Part shown: in pieces, positions 55,809-64,000 of the stretch
Numbering within the stretch: the stretch's first letter is position 1
Layout: the number at the start of each line of letters is the position of its first letter
Assembly: GCA_024231975.1 (NCBI GenBank)
Contig: JAAEQB010000111.1
Coordinates: 62,001-126,000 of the forward strand
DNA length: 64,000 nucleotides
Source of the DNA: Allobosea sp.
GTDB taxonomy: Bacteria; Pseudomonadota; Alphaproteobacteria; Rhizobiales; Beijerinckiaceae
Direction of reading: 5' to 3'
The notes under the pieces: model-generated
Seen by the model: the letters and a program-made list of their open reading frames with translations, nothing else
Told to the model about the DNA's origin: nothing
The model's database searches: none
Position numbers and translations under genes: made by a program

Positions 55809-58800
55809 TGGGCGCGCTCCGCACCTCACGACTGCTCGCCGGCCTGGGGGCTCTGGTCATCGCCGCGGCCGTGGTCGTCTTCACCGGTCTTGGCGGCTTC
55901 GCCCAGAACGCCGGCGAGCGCGGCGTGCTGGCCGACCTGATCTCTAAGGCGCTCTCGACCGACGGCAGCCAGGTCTCGATCGGCGCCGTCGACGGCGCGC
56001 TCTCCTCGGACGCTTCCATCCGCGATATCGTCATTTCCGATCGCGACGGGCCCTGGCTCAGGCTCGATCGCGCCCGGCTGGTCTGGACCCGCTCGGCGCT
56101 GCTGCTGCGCCGGCTCGAGGTCAACCGGCTCGAGATCGGGAAGCTCGAGATCCTGCGCAAGCCTGTGCCGGAGCCGGGCGCTCCGCCGCCGGCCGACAAT
56201 TCGCCGATCCTGCCCGAATTGCCGCTCAAGGTGATCGTCGAGGCGTTCCAGCTCGGCGAGCTGGCGCTCGGCCCGACCGTGATCGGCGCGCCGGCCCGGC
56301 TGTCGGCGACGGGCGCGGCCCGCCTCGGGCCGCCCAATGAGGGCCTCGATTTCCGGCTCGCCGGGCGCCGGCTCGACATGGGCGGCACGCTCGACGTCAC
56401 CCTGCGCTTCGTGCCGCAATCGACGCAGCTCCAGCTCGCGGTCAAGCTCGACGAGCCGGCCGGCGGCCTGATCTCGACCATCGCCGACCTGCCGGACCGG
56501 CCGCCGGTCAAGCTCGACCTCACCGGTGACGGTCCGCTCGACCGCTTCCGGGCGACGCTCGCCTTCGCTGCCGGCCCGACCATCGGTGCCAGCGGCACCG
56601 CCGATCTCACCCGCCAGGGCGCGGGGCGGCGGCTCCTGCTCGCACTCGATTCGCGCATTGCCGGCCTGATGCCGCCGCCGGTCGCGCCGGTCTTCGAGGG
56701 CTCGACCCGGCTCGACGGCACTGTCGGGCTGGCCGATGACGGCGCCGTCTCGGTCGACCAGATGGCGCTGGTCTCGGCGCTGGCGCGGCTCGACGTGAAC
56801 GGCCTCTACGGCGCCGACAAGAACCTCGACTTCAAGATCACCGCCGCCGCGCGCCCCAATGCGGAAGGGCGCACCGTCGCCTCCGGCGCCGAGATCGCCA
56901 AGCTCGCCTTCGACGCGACGATCAACGGGCCGGCGGCCGGCCCGCGCGTCAAAGCGAGCCTGCAGGCGGAAGGCGCGAGCGTCCCGGCCGGCAAACTCGG
57001 CAAGCTCGACTTCAGCTTCACGGCGACGCCGACCGGCGCGCTGAATGATCCGGCGACGCGCACCGTGCTGGTCTCCGATGGCGAGGCGTCCGGCGTCGCG
57101 CTCGCCGATCCCGGCCTGGCGCGCTTCATCGGCGATCGCCTGCGCTTCACCCTGCGCGGCACGGCCTCCGAAGGCGGGGGCGGTGAGTTCGAGACATTGA
57201 AGCTTAGTTTCGGCGGGGCCGAGCTCGGTTATGCCGGCCGCCTCGATCCGGCTCGCATCCTCGGCAAGGTGCAGGCACGGCTGCCGGATCTCTCCCGCCT
57301 CAGCACGCTCGCCGGCCGTTCGCTCAAGGGCGCGGCCAATGTCAGCGCCGATGTCGATGCCGAGCCGAAGAAGAAACTCTATGCCGTCAAGCTCGATGGC
57401 GGCGCCGAGTCGCTGACGCTCGGCCAGGAGGCGCTCGACCGCCTGCTCGCCGGCAAGCTCTCGCTCGGTGGCGAGGTCCGGGTGCCCGGCAGTGGCGGCC
57501 TCGTCGTCAACGGCCTGCGCGTCACCGGAATCCATGTCGCGGCGACCGCGGACGGCGCGCTCGGCGCACAGGGTTCGAACCTGAAGGCCAACATCGCGAT
57601 TCCCGATCTGCGCCGGGCCGATCCGAAACTCTCGGGGCAGGGCGCGTTCGACGCGACGCTGACCGGGCCGCTCGACAAGCTCGACGCGACGCTGAAAGCC
57701 GGCATCAGCAATGCCACCGCGCTCGGCCGGCCAGTGCCGCGCCTGGCGCTCGACGCGACCTTGCGCGATCTGCAGGGAGCGCTCTCGGGCGACGCCAGGC
57801 TCTCCGGCGAGGTCGATGGCAGGCCGGCGACGGGCGCCTTGAGATTCGCCAAGCGCGATCCCGGCGGCTGGGCGCTGCCGCAGCTCGACATCGCCATCGG
57901 CTCGGTCGCGCTGAATGGCGCTCTCGATCTCGACGCCTCCAATCTGGCCGAGGGCAACCTCAAGCTCGCGGCCCGCAATCTCGACGATCTCTCGGCCTTG
58001 GCGCTCGCCAAGCTCGGCGGCCGGATCGAGGCTGACGTGAAGCTGGCGCGCCCGACCGGTGGCCAGAATCTCGATCTGAAGGCCAGCGCGCAGAAGCTTG
58101 TCGCGCCTAGCGTTTCGCTCGATCGGCTCGATGCCGACATCGCCATCGTCGACGCGCTGCGCAAGCCGCTGATCAACGGGATGGTCCAGGTCGATCGCGC
58201 CGTCATCGCCGGCGAACCGGTGAGCGCGATCCGCCTCGTCTCCAAGGGTGGGGCCGACGCCAGCGACATCAGCCTCGATGCCACCGCGCGCGGCTTCTCG
58301 CTCGCCTCGAAGGGCCGGCTTTCGGTTGCCGATCCCCTGCGCTTCGACCTCGCCAGCTTCACCGCGACCCGCGACGGCCGCAAGATCGCGCTCGCCAAGC
58401 CGGCGAGCTTCACCGCGATCGATGGCGGTGTTTCCATCCGCGATCTCGCCATCGCGCTCGATGGCGGCCGGATCACGCTCGATGGCCAGGCCGGCAAGGC
58501 GCTCGATCTGCGCTTTGCCGCGCAGAACGTGCCGCTGTCGGCCGCGCGCCTGGCGTCGCCGACGCTCGACCTCTCCGGCACGCTCGATGCGGAAGCCAAG
58601 ATCAAGGGCACGCCCGAGGCGCCGACCGGTCCCTGGCGCGTACGCATCGCCCGCCTCGTCGCGCCGCAGACGCGCTCCGCCGGACTGCCGCCGATCGAGA
58701 TTTCGGGGCAGGGCGCGCTCGATGGCCGTCACACCAGCCTGGATGCCAGCCTCAACGCCGGCCGCTTCGTCAGCCTGACCGCCAAGGGCAGGGCGCCGCT

Positions 58801-60130
58801 CGGCGGCGAGGGTGCGCTCGATCTTTCTATCCAGGGTCGCGCCGATGCGGCGCTCGCAAATGCCCAGCTTGCCGCCGACGGCCGGCGCCTGACCGGCCAG
58901 CTCACGCTCGACCTGCGCGCCGGCGGCACGCTCGCCGCGCCGCGCCTGTCAGGTGGTGCGACGCTCTCCGGCGGCAGCTTCAGCGATGCTCTCCAGGGCG
59001 TGAAACTGACCGGGCTCGAGGCCCGCGTCGCGGCCAACGGGCCCGAGCTCGTCATCGAACGCTTCGCGGCGCAGACGCCGGGTGGCGGCACGCTCTCGGC
59101 CCGCGGCAACGTCAAGCTCGATCCGCAGGCCGGTTTCCCCGGTACGATTCGCATCGAAGGCCGGCGCGCCCAGCTCGTCGACAGCGGGTTGGTCCGGGCG
59201 GTCACCGATCTCAATCTCGACCTTGCCGGCCCGCTGGCGCAGCGGCCGCGCATCGCCGGGCGCGTCGATGTCGTCACCATCGAGGTCGCGGTTCCCGATC
59301 GCCTGCCGTCTAGCGCGCGGCCGATCGACGGCATTCGCCATGTCAACGCCAAGGGCCAGGCGGCCGCCCGCCTCGCCGCCGAGCGCCGGGCCCGTGCCGT
59401 CGCGAATCGCAAAGGCGCCCGCGCGCCGGCCTTCGACGCCGTGCTCGACATCACCGTTTCGGCGCCGGGACGCGTCTTCATCCGCGGGCGCGGCATCGAT
59501 GCCGAGCTCGGCGGCGACCTGCGCGTCGGCGGCACCTCCGGCGCGCCGCAGCTGACCGGCGGCTTCGATCTCCGGCGCGGCCGACTCAATCTCGCCAGCC
59601 AGCGCCTCGATTTCAGCAAGGGGCGCGTCACCTTCTCCGGCGATGTCATGCCGACGCTCGACTTCGTCGCCGAGACCCGCGCCGCCGACGTCACCGCGCG
59701 CATCATCGTCTCCGGCGAGGCCTCGGCGCCCGAGTTCACCTTCACCTCCTCGCCCGAGCTGCCGCCGGACGAGGTGCTCTCGCGTCTGCTCTTCGCGCGC
59801 GCCTCCGGCTCGCTCTCGCCCTTCCAGGCGCTGCAGCTTGCCCAGACCGCGGCCCAGTTCTCCGGCGCCGGTGGCGACGATGTCTTCGAACGCATCCGCC
59901 GTTCGCTCGGTGTCGACAACCTCGACGTCCAGATGGGCCCGGGTGGGCCGACGGTCGGCGTCTCCCGTTCGATCTCCGACAACATCACCCTCGGCGTGAA
60001 GGCAGGCGCCAAGCCGGAGGACAGCGGCGTCTCGGTCGGCATCGACGTGACCCGCCGCCTGAAGCTCCAGGCCGAGACCAATGCCGACGGCAGTGCCGCG
60101 GTCGGTGTCGGCGCCGAGTGGGAATACTGA
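55808..60130 (+). CDS. tamB: TamB translocation and assembly module protein
   Basis: This 1440-residue protein has an N-terminal membrane anchor (about residues 8-30), a very long beta-helix-like middle of repeating alternating hydrophobic strands, and a C-terminal DUF490/TamB domain with RGRLNLASQRLDFSKGRV, YVAE-like FVAETRAADVTARI and SSPELPPDEVLSRLLF. It spans the periplasm and partners TamA; recent work also links such AsmA-like proteins to lipid transport. The ATG overlaps the tamA stop (TGATG), so the pair is translationally coupled. Confidence 0.95.
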   Translation: MGALRTSRLLAGLGALVIAAAVVVFTGLGGFAQNAGERGVLADLISKALSTDGSQVSIGAVDGALSSDASIRDIVISDRDGPWLRLDRARLVWTRSALLLRRLEVNRLEIGKLEILRKPVPEPGAPPPADNSPILPELPLKVIVEAFQLGELALGPTVIGAPARLSATGAARLGPPNEGLDFRLAGRRLDMGGTLDVTLRFVPQSTQLQLAVKLDEPAGGLISTIADLPDRPPVKLDLTGDGPLDRFRATLAFAAGPTIGASGTADLTRQGAGRRLLLALDSRIAGLMPPPVAPVFEGSTRLDGTVGLADDGAVSVDQMALVSALARLDVNGLYGADKNLDFKITAAARPNAEGRTVASGAEIAKLAFDATINGPAAGPRVKASLQAEGASVPAGKLGKLDFSFTATPTGALNDPATRTVLVSDGEASGVALADPGLARFIGDRLRFTLRGTASEGGGGEFETLKLSFGGAELGYAGRLDPARILGKVQARLPDLSRLSTLAGRSLKGAANVSADVDAEPKKKLYAVKLDGGAESLTLGQEALDRLLAGKLSLGGEVRVPGSGGLVVNGLRVTGIHVAATADGALGAQGSNLKANIAIPDLRRADPKLSGQGAFDATLTGPLDKLDATLKAGISNATALGRPVPRLALDATLRDLQGALSGDARLSGEVDGRPATGALRFAKRDPGGWALPQLDIAIGSVALNGALDLDASNLAEGNLKLAARNLDDLSALALAKLGGRIEADVKLARPTGGQNLDLKASAQKLVAPSVSLDRLDADIAIVDALRKPLINGMVQVDRAVIAGEPVSAIRLVSKGGADASDISLDATARGFSLASKGRLSVADPLRFDLASFTATRDGRKIALAKPASFTAIDGGVSIRDLAIALDGGRITLDGQAGKALDLRFAAQNVPLSAARLASPTLDLSGTLDAEAKIKGTPEAPTGPWRVRIARLVAPQTRSAGLPPIEISGQGALDGRHTSLDASLNAGRFVSLTAKGRAPLGGEGALDLSIQGRADAALANAQLAADGRRLTGQLTLDLRAGGTLAAPRLSGGATLSGGSFSDALQGVKLTGLEARVAANGPELVIERFAAQTPGGGTLSARGNVKLDPQAGFPGTIRIEGRRAQLVDSGLVRAVTDLNLDLAGPLAQRPRIAGRVDVVTIEVAVPDRLPSSARPIDGIRHVNAKGQAAARLAAERRARAVANRKGARAPAFDAVLDITVSAPGRVFIRGRGIDAELGGDLRVGGTSGAPQLTGGFDLRRGRLNLASQRLDFSKGRVTFSGDVMPTLDFVAETRAADVTARIIVSGEASAPEFTFTSSPELPPDEVLSRLLFARASGSLSPFQALQLAQTAAQFSGAGGDDVFERIRRSLGVDNLDVQMGPGGPTVGVSRSISDNITLGVKAGAKPEDSGVSVGIDVTRRLKLQAETNADGSAAVGVGAEWEY

Positions 60131-60142
60131 AGTCCCGCATTC

Positions 60143-60171
60143 GCTCCGGCGCGCGCCGGAGCCTCCTTCTT
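60143..60171 (+). terminator. likely terminator of tamAB
   Basis: GCTCCGGCGC-GCGCCGGAGC is a perfect 20-bp palindrome 12 bases after the tamB stop, followed by pyrimidine-rich CTCCTTCTT. Confidence 0.6.
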
Positions 60172-60346
60172 CATTCTGGACAAGCGGCGAAGCCGCACGG
60201 CTCCGAAATCCATCGTAGAGCGCAGCGCCCTGCGATGGATTCCGGCGCTCCGCTTCGCCGCAGCCGGAATGACGGCGACCTTTCAGGCAGACGTCGTGTT
60301 CCTGGGTTTCGGGCTCAGGCCTTCGGCCTGTCCCGGAATGACGGTG
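60171..60346. repeat. composite palindromic intergenic repeats
   Basis: 60171-60272 is a long imperfect palindrome: outer TCATTC/GAATGA, middle GCGGCGAAGC (60184-60193) with GCTTCGCCGC (60252-60261), inner AATCCATCG (60207-60215) with CGATGGATT (60233-60241). A second unit (about 60295-60346) has CAGGCC-TTC-GGCCTG and the same GGAATGACGG end. No coding capacity is credible. Confidence 0.6.
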
Positions 60347-60747
60347 AGATTCGTTCCGGTACGCGGCGCCGTCCGGCGACTCAGGGGCAGGCCCGGACGC
60401 ACGAGATTCGCTGCCGAGGCGGCCCAGGAAGCTCGCAAACGGCCCTGTTCGGTTAACGCTCTCTTAAGTTCGCCGGTCAAAGCGTGGCTCGGTTGCAACA
60501 CCAGGGGGTAAAGCGGGTCCTTGGCGGGGACTGTGGCGTGATCGTGGTTGATCGGAGGCCGGGCATTCGTAATGGTGACTGTGCGGCGGGACGTTCCCGG
60601 TCGCTGTTTTTCGTCTTCGCCTCCGAACGGTTCGGGGACGCGGGCGAAAGACCGGGATAGGCGGGTTCGCCGGACAGGTCTCCTGGGGCCACCGGTTAGA
60701 AATGCGCCGAAGCCCGAGGGTCTCGAAACTCTTTTGGAGGTAATCAA
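60347..60747. other. 400-bp non-coding region upstream of the porin
   Basis: No credible gene in either direction; the open antisense frame here is a composition effect. It likely holds the porin promoter and a long 5' leader. I could not place the promoter convincingly. Confidence 0.5.
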
Positions 60748-62139
60748 ATGAAGCTCGTTAAGAGCCTCCTCCTCGGTTCCGCCGCCGGCATCGCCGCGGT
60801 TGCCGGGGCTCAGGCCGCCGACCTTCCTTCGCGGAAGGCCGCTCCGGTCGAGTACGTTCGCGTTTGCTCCGCCTACGGCGCGGGCTTCTTCTACATCCCG
60901 GGCACCGACACCTGCCTGCGCGTCGGTGGTCGTGTCCGTGCTGAGTACACGGTCGGCACCCGCTACGGCAGCAGCCAGGATGCCTACGGCACCCGCGCCC
61001 GCGGTCGCCTGAACGTCGACGCCCGCACCGCGACCGCCTACGGCACGCTGCGTACGTTCTTCCGCTACGAGCTGACCAACAGCTCGGGCTTCTATGCCGG
61101 CACCATCGGCGGCAACCAGGGCATCATCGCCCCGGGTCAGGCTCGTAACGGCGCCGCCGGCGCTGGCACGGCTTCGCTCGTCGACCTGGCCTTCGTCCAG
61201 TTCGGTCCGATCACCGCCGGTCGCGCTCAGTCGTTCTTCGACTTCTACGCGAACGACCTGACCTTCTCGACCTTCCGTACGGCTGACTCGCGCCTCAACC
61301 TGTTGGCCTACACCGCCACCTTCGGTTCGGGCTTCTCGGCCACGGTCTCGTTGGAAGATCGCAACACCGGTACCGGCCAGCGTGAAAACGGCGCCTTCGG
61401 TCGCTTCACCGGCGCTGGTCTGGCTCTCGCCGGTCAGGACTTCCCGGATGTCGTCGCCTCGCTGCGCGTCGATCAGGGCTGGGGCTCCGCTCAGCTGTCG
61501 GGTGCTCTCACCCAGCGTAAGGTCCTCTCGACCGTCGACGGTCTCGGCAACATCGTCCAGAACAGCGCGGACGAGTACGGCTGGGCCATCCAGGGTGGTG
61601 TGAAGATCAACCTGCCGATGCTTGCGGCTGGCGATCACATCTTCCTGCAGGCCGCCTATGCTGACGGCGCTCTCGGCTACCTCGGCTGGGGTGGTCAGTA
61701 CGGTTCGGGCCGCCTTGCCTCCTCGGTCGCTGGCAACCAGCTCGTGATCGGCGACATCGGCGTGACCGCGCTGGGCAACACCAAGAACTCGACCGGCTGG
61801 TCGGTCGTGGCCGCCCTGCGTCACTTCTGGACCCCGACCCTGCGTTCGGAGCTGGTCGCTTCGTACTCGGAGCTGAAGCTGGGCTACACCCAGGCTGCTG
61901 GCTTCTACGCTGCTGGCGCCCCGGTTCGCTCGCTTGATCCGAAGGAGCTCATCGTTGCTGGTAACCTGATCTGGTCGCCGGTTTCGGGTCTCGATATCGG
62001 TGTCGAAGTGCTCTACACCCGCACCGAGCTCGCCTCGCGCGTTCTGCCGGTCGACAACAACGGCGCTCGCGTCGCTGGCTTCGGCATCAAGAACGACGAC
62101 GCTTGGGCTGGTCGCCTCCGCATCCAGCGCGACTTCTGA
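60748..62139 (+). CDS. Porin_2-family outer-membrane porin
   Basis: This 463-residue trimeric-porin-type protein has a signal peptide (cleavage after GAQA, about residue 21), then ADLPSRKAAPVEYVRVC with a second Cys in GTDTCLRVGGRVRAEY, the hallmark of Rhizobiales porins, and a terminal Phe after IQRD. It diffuses small solutes through the outer membrane. The Shine-Dalgarno is optimal (GGAGG, 7-8 bases from the ATG). Codon use differs from neighbours, with more T-ending codons for Gly, Ala and Arg (GGT, GCT, CGT), as expected for a very highly expressed gene. A perfect-stem terminator follows. Confidence 0.95.
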   Translation: MKLVKSLLLGSAAGIAAVAGAQAADLPSRKAAPVEYVRVCSAYGAGFFYIPGTDTCLRVGGRVRAEYTVGTRYGSSQDAYGTRARGRLNVDARTATAYGTLRTFFRYELTNSSGFYAGTIGGNQGIIAPGQARNGAAGAGTASLVDLAFVQFGPITAGRAQSFFDFYANDLTFSTFRTADSRLNLLAYTATFGSGFSATVSLEDRNTGTGQRENGAFGRFTGAGLALAGQDFPDVVASLRVDQGWGSAQLSGALTQRKVLSTVDGLGNIVQNSADEYGWAIQGGVKINLPMLAAGDHIFLQAAYADGALGYLGWGGQYGSGRLASSVAGNQLVIGDIGVTALGNTKNSTGWSVVAALRHFWTPTLRSELVASYSELKLGYTQAAGFYAAGAPVRSLDPKELIVAGNLIWSPVSGLDIGVEVLYTRTELASRVLPVDNNGARVAGFGIKNDDAWAGRLRIQRDF

Positions 62140-62162
62140 TCGATCGTCTGATCGTTCAAGGG

Positions 62163-62196
62163 AAGCCCCGGGGAAACCCGGGGCTTCTTTCGTTTT
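62163..62196 (+). terminator. strong intrinsic terminator of the porin gene
   Basis: AAGCCCCGGG (62163-62172) pairs perfectly with CCCGGGGCTT (62177-62186) around a GAAA tetraloop, followed by CTTTCGTTTT. Confidence 0.92.
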
Positions 62197-62350
62197 GGGG
62201 CTGAGCCTCACAGCGCGGAAACCCGATCTGATCGTCACAAGGGCAGACGGTCCCTTGCTTGACTCAAGGATGCGATGGGGCGTGATTGGAATGGGTTGCA
62301 GGCGTCGGGATTCGATGCGGGCGGCCCTTGGACGAGGCGGGGATTTCGGC

Positions 62351-64000
62351 ATGGCGCGGCAGGCCGGTTGGCTCTGGGGGCTTGTTCCGCTGTCCTTGGC
62401 CTGGGCGGCCGCCAATGCGTTGAACATCGAGCCGGTCCGCCGCGACATTGAGGCGAGGGCACTCGCAGCGAGCGCAGTGGCGGGATCCGCATCGGGAGCG
62501 CGCGGCGTCTCGGTGCGCGTCAGCGGGCGCGACGTCTATCTCGACGGCGAGGCCGTCACGGCCGATGGCGCCAGCAAGGCGCTGGCTCAGCTCCAATCGG
62601 AATTCGGCGTCCGGCGCGTGCTCGGCGGGCTGACGCAGGTCATCGCCCAGAAACCCTATAGCTGGTCGGCGATGCGGCAGGGCAGCGTCGTGACGCTGTC
62701 CGGCTTCGTGCCCGACGAGGCGGCCGCCATGGCGACGCTGTCCGCGGCGCGGGCACTGGCACCGGATCTGAAGATCGACGACCAGCAGAAGGTCGCTTTC
62801 GGCGCTCCGGTCGGTTTCGCCGAGCTCGCGGCCGCATTGATGCGCGATCTTGGCCGGCTCTCCGCCGGCAAGGTCGCCCTCGACGATGCCCGTTATTGCG
62901 TCGAAGGGACTGCCGCGACGCCAGAGAGCTTCCAGGCCTTGCGCGAGGCCGCTGCGGCCACCGCTCCGAAGGGCTTCACGCGCGTCGACTGCATGCTCGC
63001 TCCGGCGACGGTGAGCCCCTATCGCTGGAGCGCTGAGAAGAGCGCATCCGGCACGATCACGGTCAGCGGCTATTACCCGTCCGATGCGATGCGTCGCGAG
63101 ATCAATGCGCTGCTCGGCCGGGCTTTCCCTTCGGGTGCTGCGGTGAGCGATCGCATGCTGCTGGCGGCCGGCGGGCCGCCCGCCTTCGCGACCAGGGTGA
63201 CGCGCGCCATCGCCGATCTCGCGCGCCTGCGCAGCGGCAAGGCCGAAATCGACGGCGACGCCTATCGCATTTCCGGGCAGGGGCCGGAAAGCTATGAGGC
63301 CTGCGAGGCACTGAAGCTGAACATCGCGCAGGGCGACGGTCCCGATTCGGTCGCGCTCGCCAGCATCGCCTGCCCACCGCCTCCGCCACCGGCACCCAGG
63401 AGCGAGCCGGTGCCCGCTCCAACGACCGATGCGTCGCCGACACCGAACGTTCCGACACCAAGCGCGCCTGCACCGGCCAGCCAGCCTTCGGCCCCGATCG
63501 CTCCGGTCCCAGCCGCGCCGAGCCCGGCTGCAACCACCGAGCCGCAGCCTGTCGCACCGCGGCCGCTGCAATGGCGCGCCGAGAAGTCCGAAAGCGGCAT
63601 CGTCCTGTCAGGCGCCGCGCCCGACGCCGCGGCCAAGGCGGCTGTGCTCGCGGCGGCGCGTGCGGCTCTGTCCGGCGGCGAGGTCGTCGACCGGACGGTG
63701 ATCGAGGCGAGCCCGCGCGGCGGTCCCGATTATGGTGAGGCGACGCGCTTTGCCCTCGGTCTCCTCGGCAAGATGGCACAAGGCAGCGTCTCGCTGGCCG
63801 GATCGGCGCTCAGCCTCACCGGCACGGCGGCGGACAAGGCCGGCTGGCAGGTTTTGGAGAATGCGCTGAAGGCTAAGGCGCTGCCGGCGGGGATCTCGCT
63901 CTCGGGCCGGCCGGCGCTCACCTTGCGCAGCTATGGCTTCAGCGCCTCGATCGACAAGTCCGGTGGCTATCTCAACGGCTACCTGCCCGATGCCGCGGCC
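62351..64000 (+). CDS. BON-like repeat envelope protein, 3' end cut by window edge
   Basis: The frame is open from ATG 62351 (after GAGGCGGGG) to the last base: 550 codons without a stop. An N-terminal hydrophobic segment (about residues 7-22) anchors or exports it. Then a unit recurs: aromatic-x-WSA-x6-V-x-LSG-x2-P-D (PYSWSAMRQGSVVTLSGFVPD near residue 100; PYRWSAEKSASGTITVSGY; PLQWRAEKSESGIVLSGAAPD; SYGFSASIDKSGGYLNGYLPD at the edge). This is typical of tandem BON-like domains of Rhizobiales OmpA-family proteins. A Pro/Ala-rich linker lies around residues 339-395. An OmpA domain may lie beyond the window. Confidence 0.8.
   Translation, partial: MARQAGWLWGLVPLSLAWAAANALNIEPVRRDIEARALAASAVAGSASGARGVSVRVSGRDVYLDGEAVTADGASKALAQLQSEFGVRRVLGGLTQVIAQKPYSWSAMRQGSVVTLSGFVPDEAAAMATLSAARALAPDLKIDDQQKVAFGAPVGFAELAAALMRDLGRLSAGKVALDDARYCVEGTAATPESFQALREAAAATAPKGFTRVDCMLAPATVSPYRWSAEKSASGTITVSGYYPSDAMRREINALLGRAFPSGAAVSDRMLLAAGGPPAFATRVTRAIADLARLRSGKAEIDGDAYRISGQGPESYEACEALKLNIAQGDGPDSVALASIACPPPPPPAPRSEPVPAPTTDASPTPNVPTPSAPAPASQPSAPIAPVPAAPSPAATTEPQPVAPRPLQWRAEKSESGIVLSGAAPDAAAKAAVLAAARAALSGGEVVDRTVIEASPRGGPDYGEATRFALGLLGKMAQGSVSLAGSALSLTGTAADKAGWQVLENALKAKALPAGISLSGRPALTLRSYGFSASIDKSGGYLNGYLPDAAA

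Noticed and set aside
55826..58732. 968-codon open frame opposite tamB
   Set aside because: It lies wholly inside tamB, whose own frame has clear domains and overlaps tamA by its start codon. The antisense frame is compositional.
60283..62448. 721-codon open frame opposite the porin
   Set aside because: It covers the porin gene and its terminator in antisense and has no recognisable domain.
62264..63571. 435-codon minus-strand frame at the right edge
   Set aside because: The plus-strand frame 62351-64000 has repeats, a signal segment and a ribosome-binding site; the minus frame is an Arg/Gly-rich shadow.

Overview
This is a GC-rich stretch of an alphaproteobacterial chromosome, most likely Hyphomicrobiales (Rhizobiales) and Bosea-like. 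The evidence is the Porin_2-type porin with its paired-Cys N-terminus, a rhizobial-type pyrE, divergent lysC/ubiG, a crotonyl-CoA carboxylase/reductase of the ethylmalonyl-CoA pathway, and the typical short intergenic repeats. I see no rRNA, tRNA, CRISPR, phage or insertion-sequence genes. Very high GC at third codon positions produces many long antisense open frames, which I treated as shadows.

Layout. (1) 1-15.3 kb is a catabolic island. An atuA-family gene (cut by the left edge) and an enoyl-CoA hydratase face an acyl-CoA dehydrogenase and an SDR. A TetR regulator and a nitronate-monooxygenase-like gene follow. Next is a branched-chain-type ABC transporter operon with an acyl-CoA ligase inserted between ATPase and permease, ending in a PaaK-like ligase and a second hydratase/isomerase. 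A 15-bp operator-like palindrome, ATGAAT-N3-ATTCAT, recurs at the promoters of these units, so they look like one regulon for uptake, CoA activation and beta-oxidation-like breakdown of a hydrophobic, perhaps isoprenoid-like, carboxylic acid. (2) 15.3-19.1 kb has a FAD aromatic hydroxylase with a small membrane protein, a divergent MarR regulator, and a leaderless ligand-binding protein. (3) 19.1-22.5 kb has pyrE, pyrC and an amidase. (4) 22.5-29.1 kb has a LysR regulator divergent from a catalytically degenerate alpha/beta-hydrolase and an RND efflux pair. (5) 29.1-34.8 kb has a small secreted protein, a prolyl oligopeptidase with divergent TetR, a DUF3108 protein and a threonine-synthase-like enzyme. 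(6) 34.8-38.1 kb is a polar amino-acid ABC transporter with a sigma-54-type promoter.

(7) 38.1-41.3 kb has an ACAD10/11-like dehydrogenase plus an APH-type kinase (a split 4-hydroxyacyl-CoA module) and a ParDE-like toxin-antitoxin pair whose toxin is frameshifted. (8) 41.3-46.7 kb has a phosphoesterase next to a Ser/Thr kinase-universal stress protein fusion, a PhyH-like dioxygenase, and a CYTH-CHAD protein. (9) 46.8-53.6 kb is mostly housekeeping: lysC, ubiG, a DUF4180 protein, ccr, a YihY-like membrane protein, an EamA exporter and a hydratase. (10) 53.8-64 kb concerns the envelope: tamA-tamB, a 617-bp repeat-bearing intergenic region, a strongly expressed-looking porin with a textbook terminator, and a BON-like repeat protein running off the right edge.

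The most interesting points are the shared operator of the atu-like/ABC island, the hydrolase with its nucleophile Ser replaced by Glu in the efflux operon, the split kinase/dehydrogenase pair, the kinase-Usp/phosphatase pair, and the broken parE.
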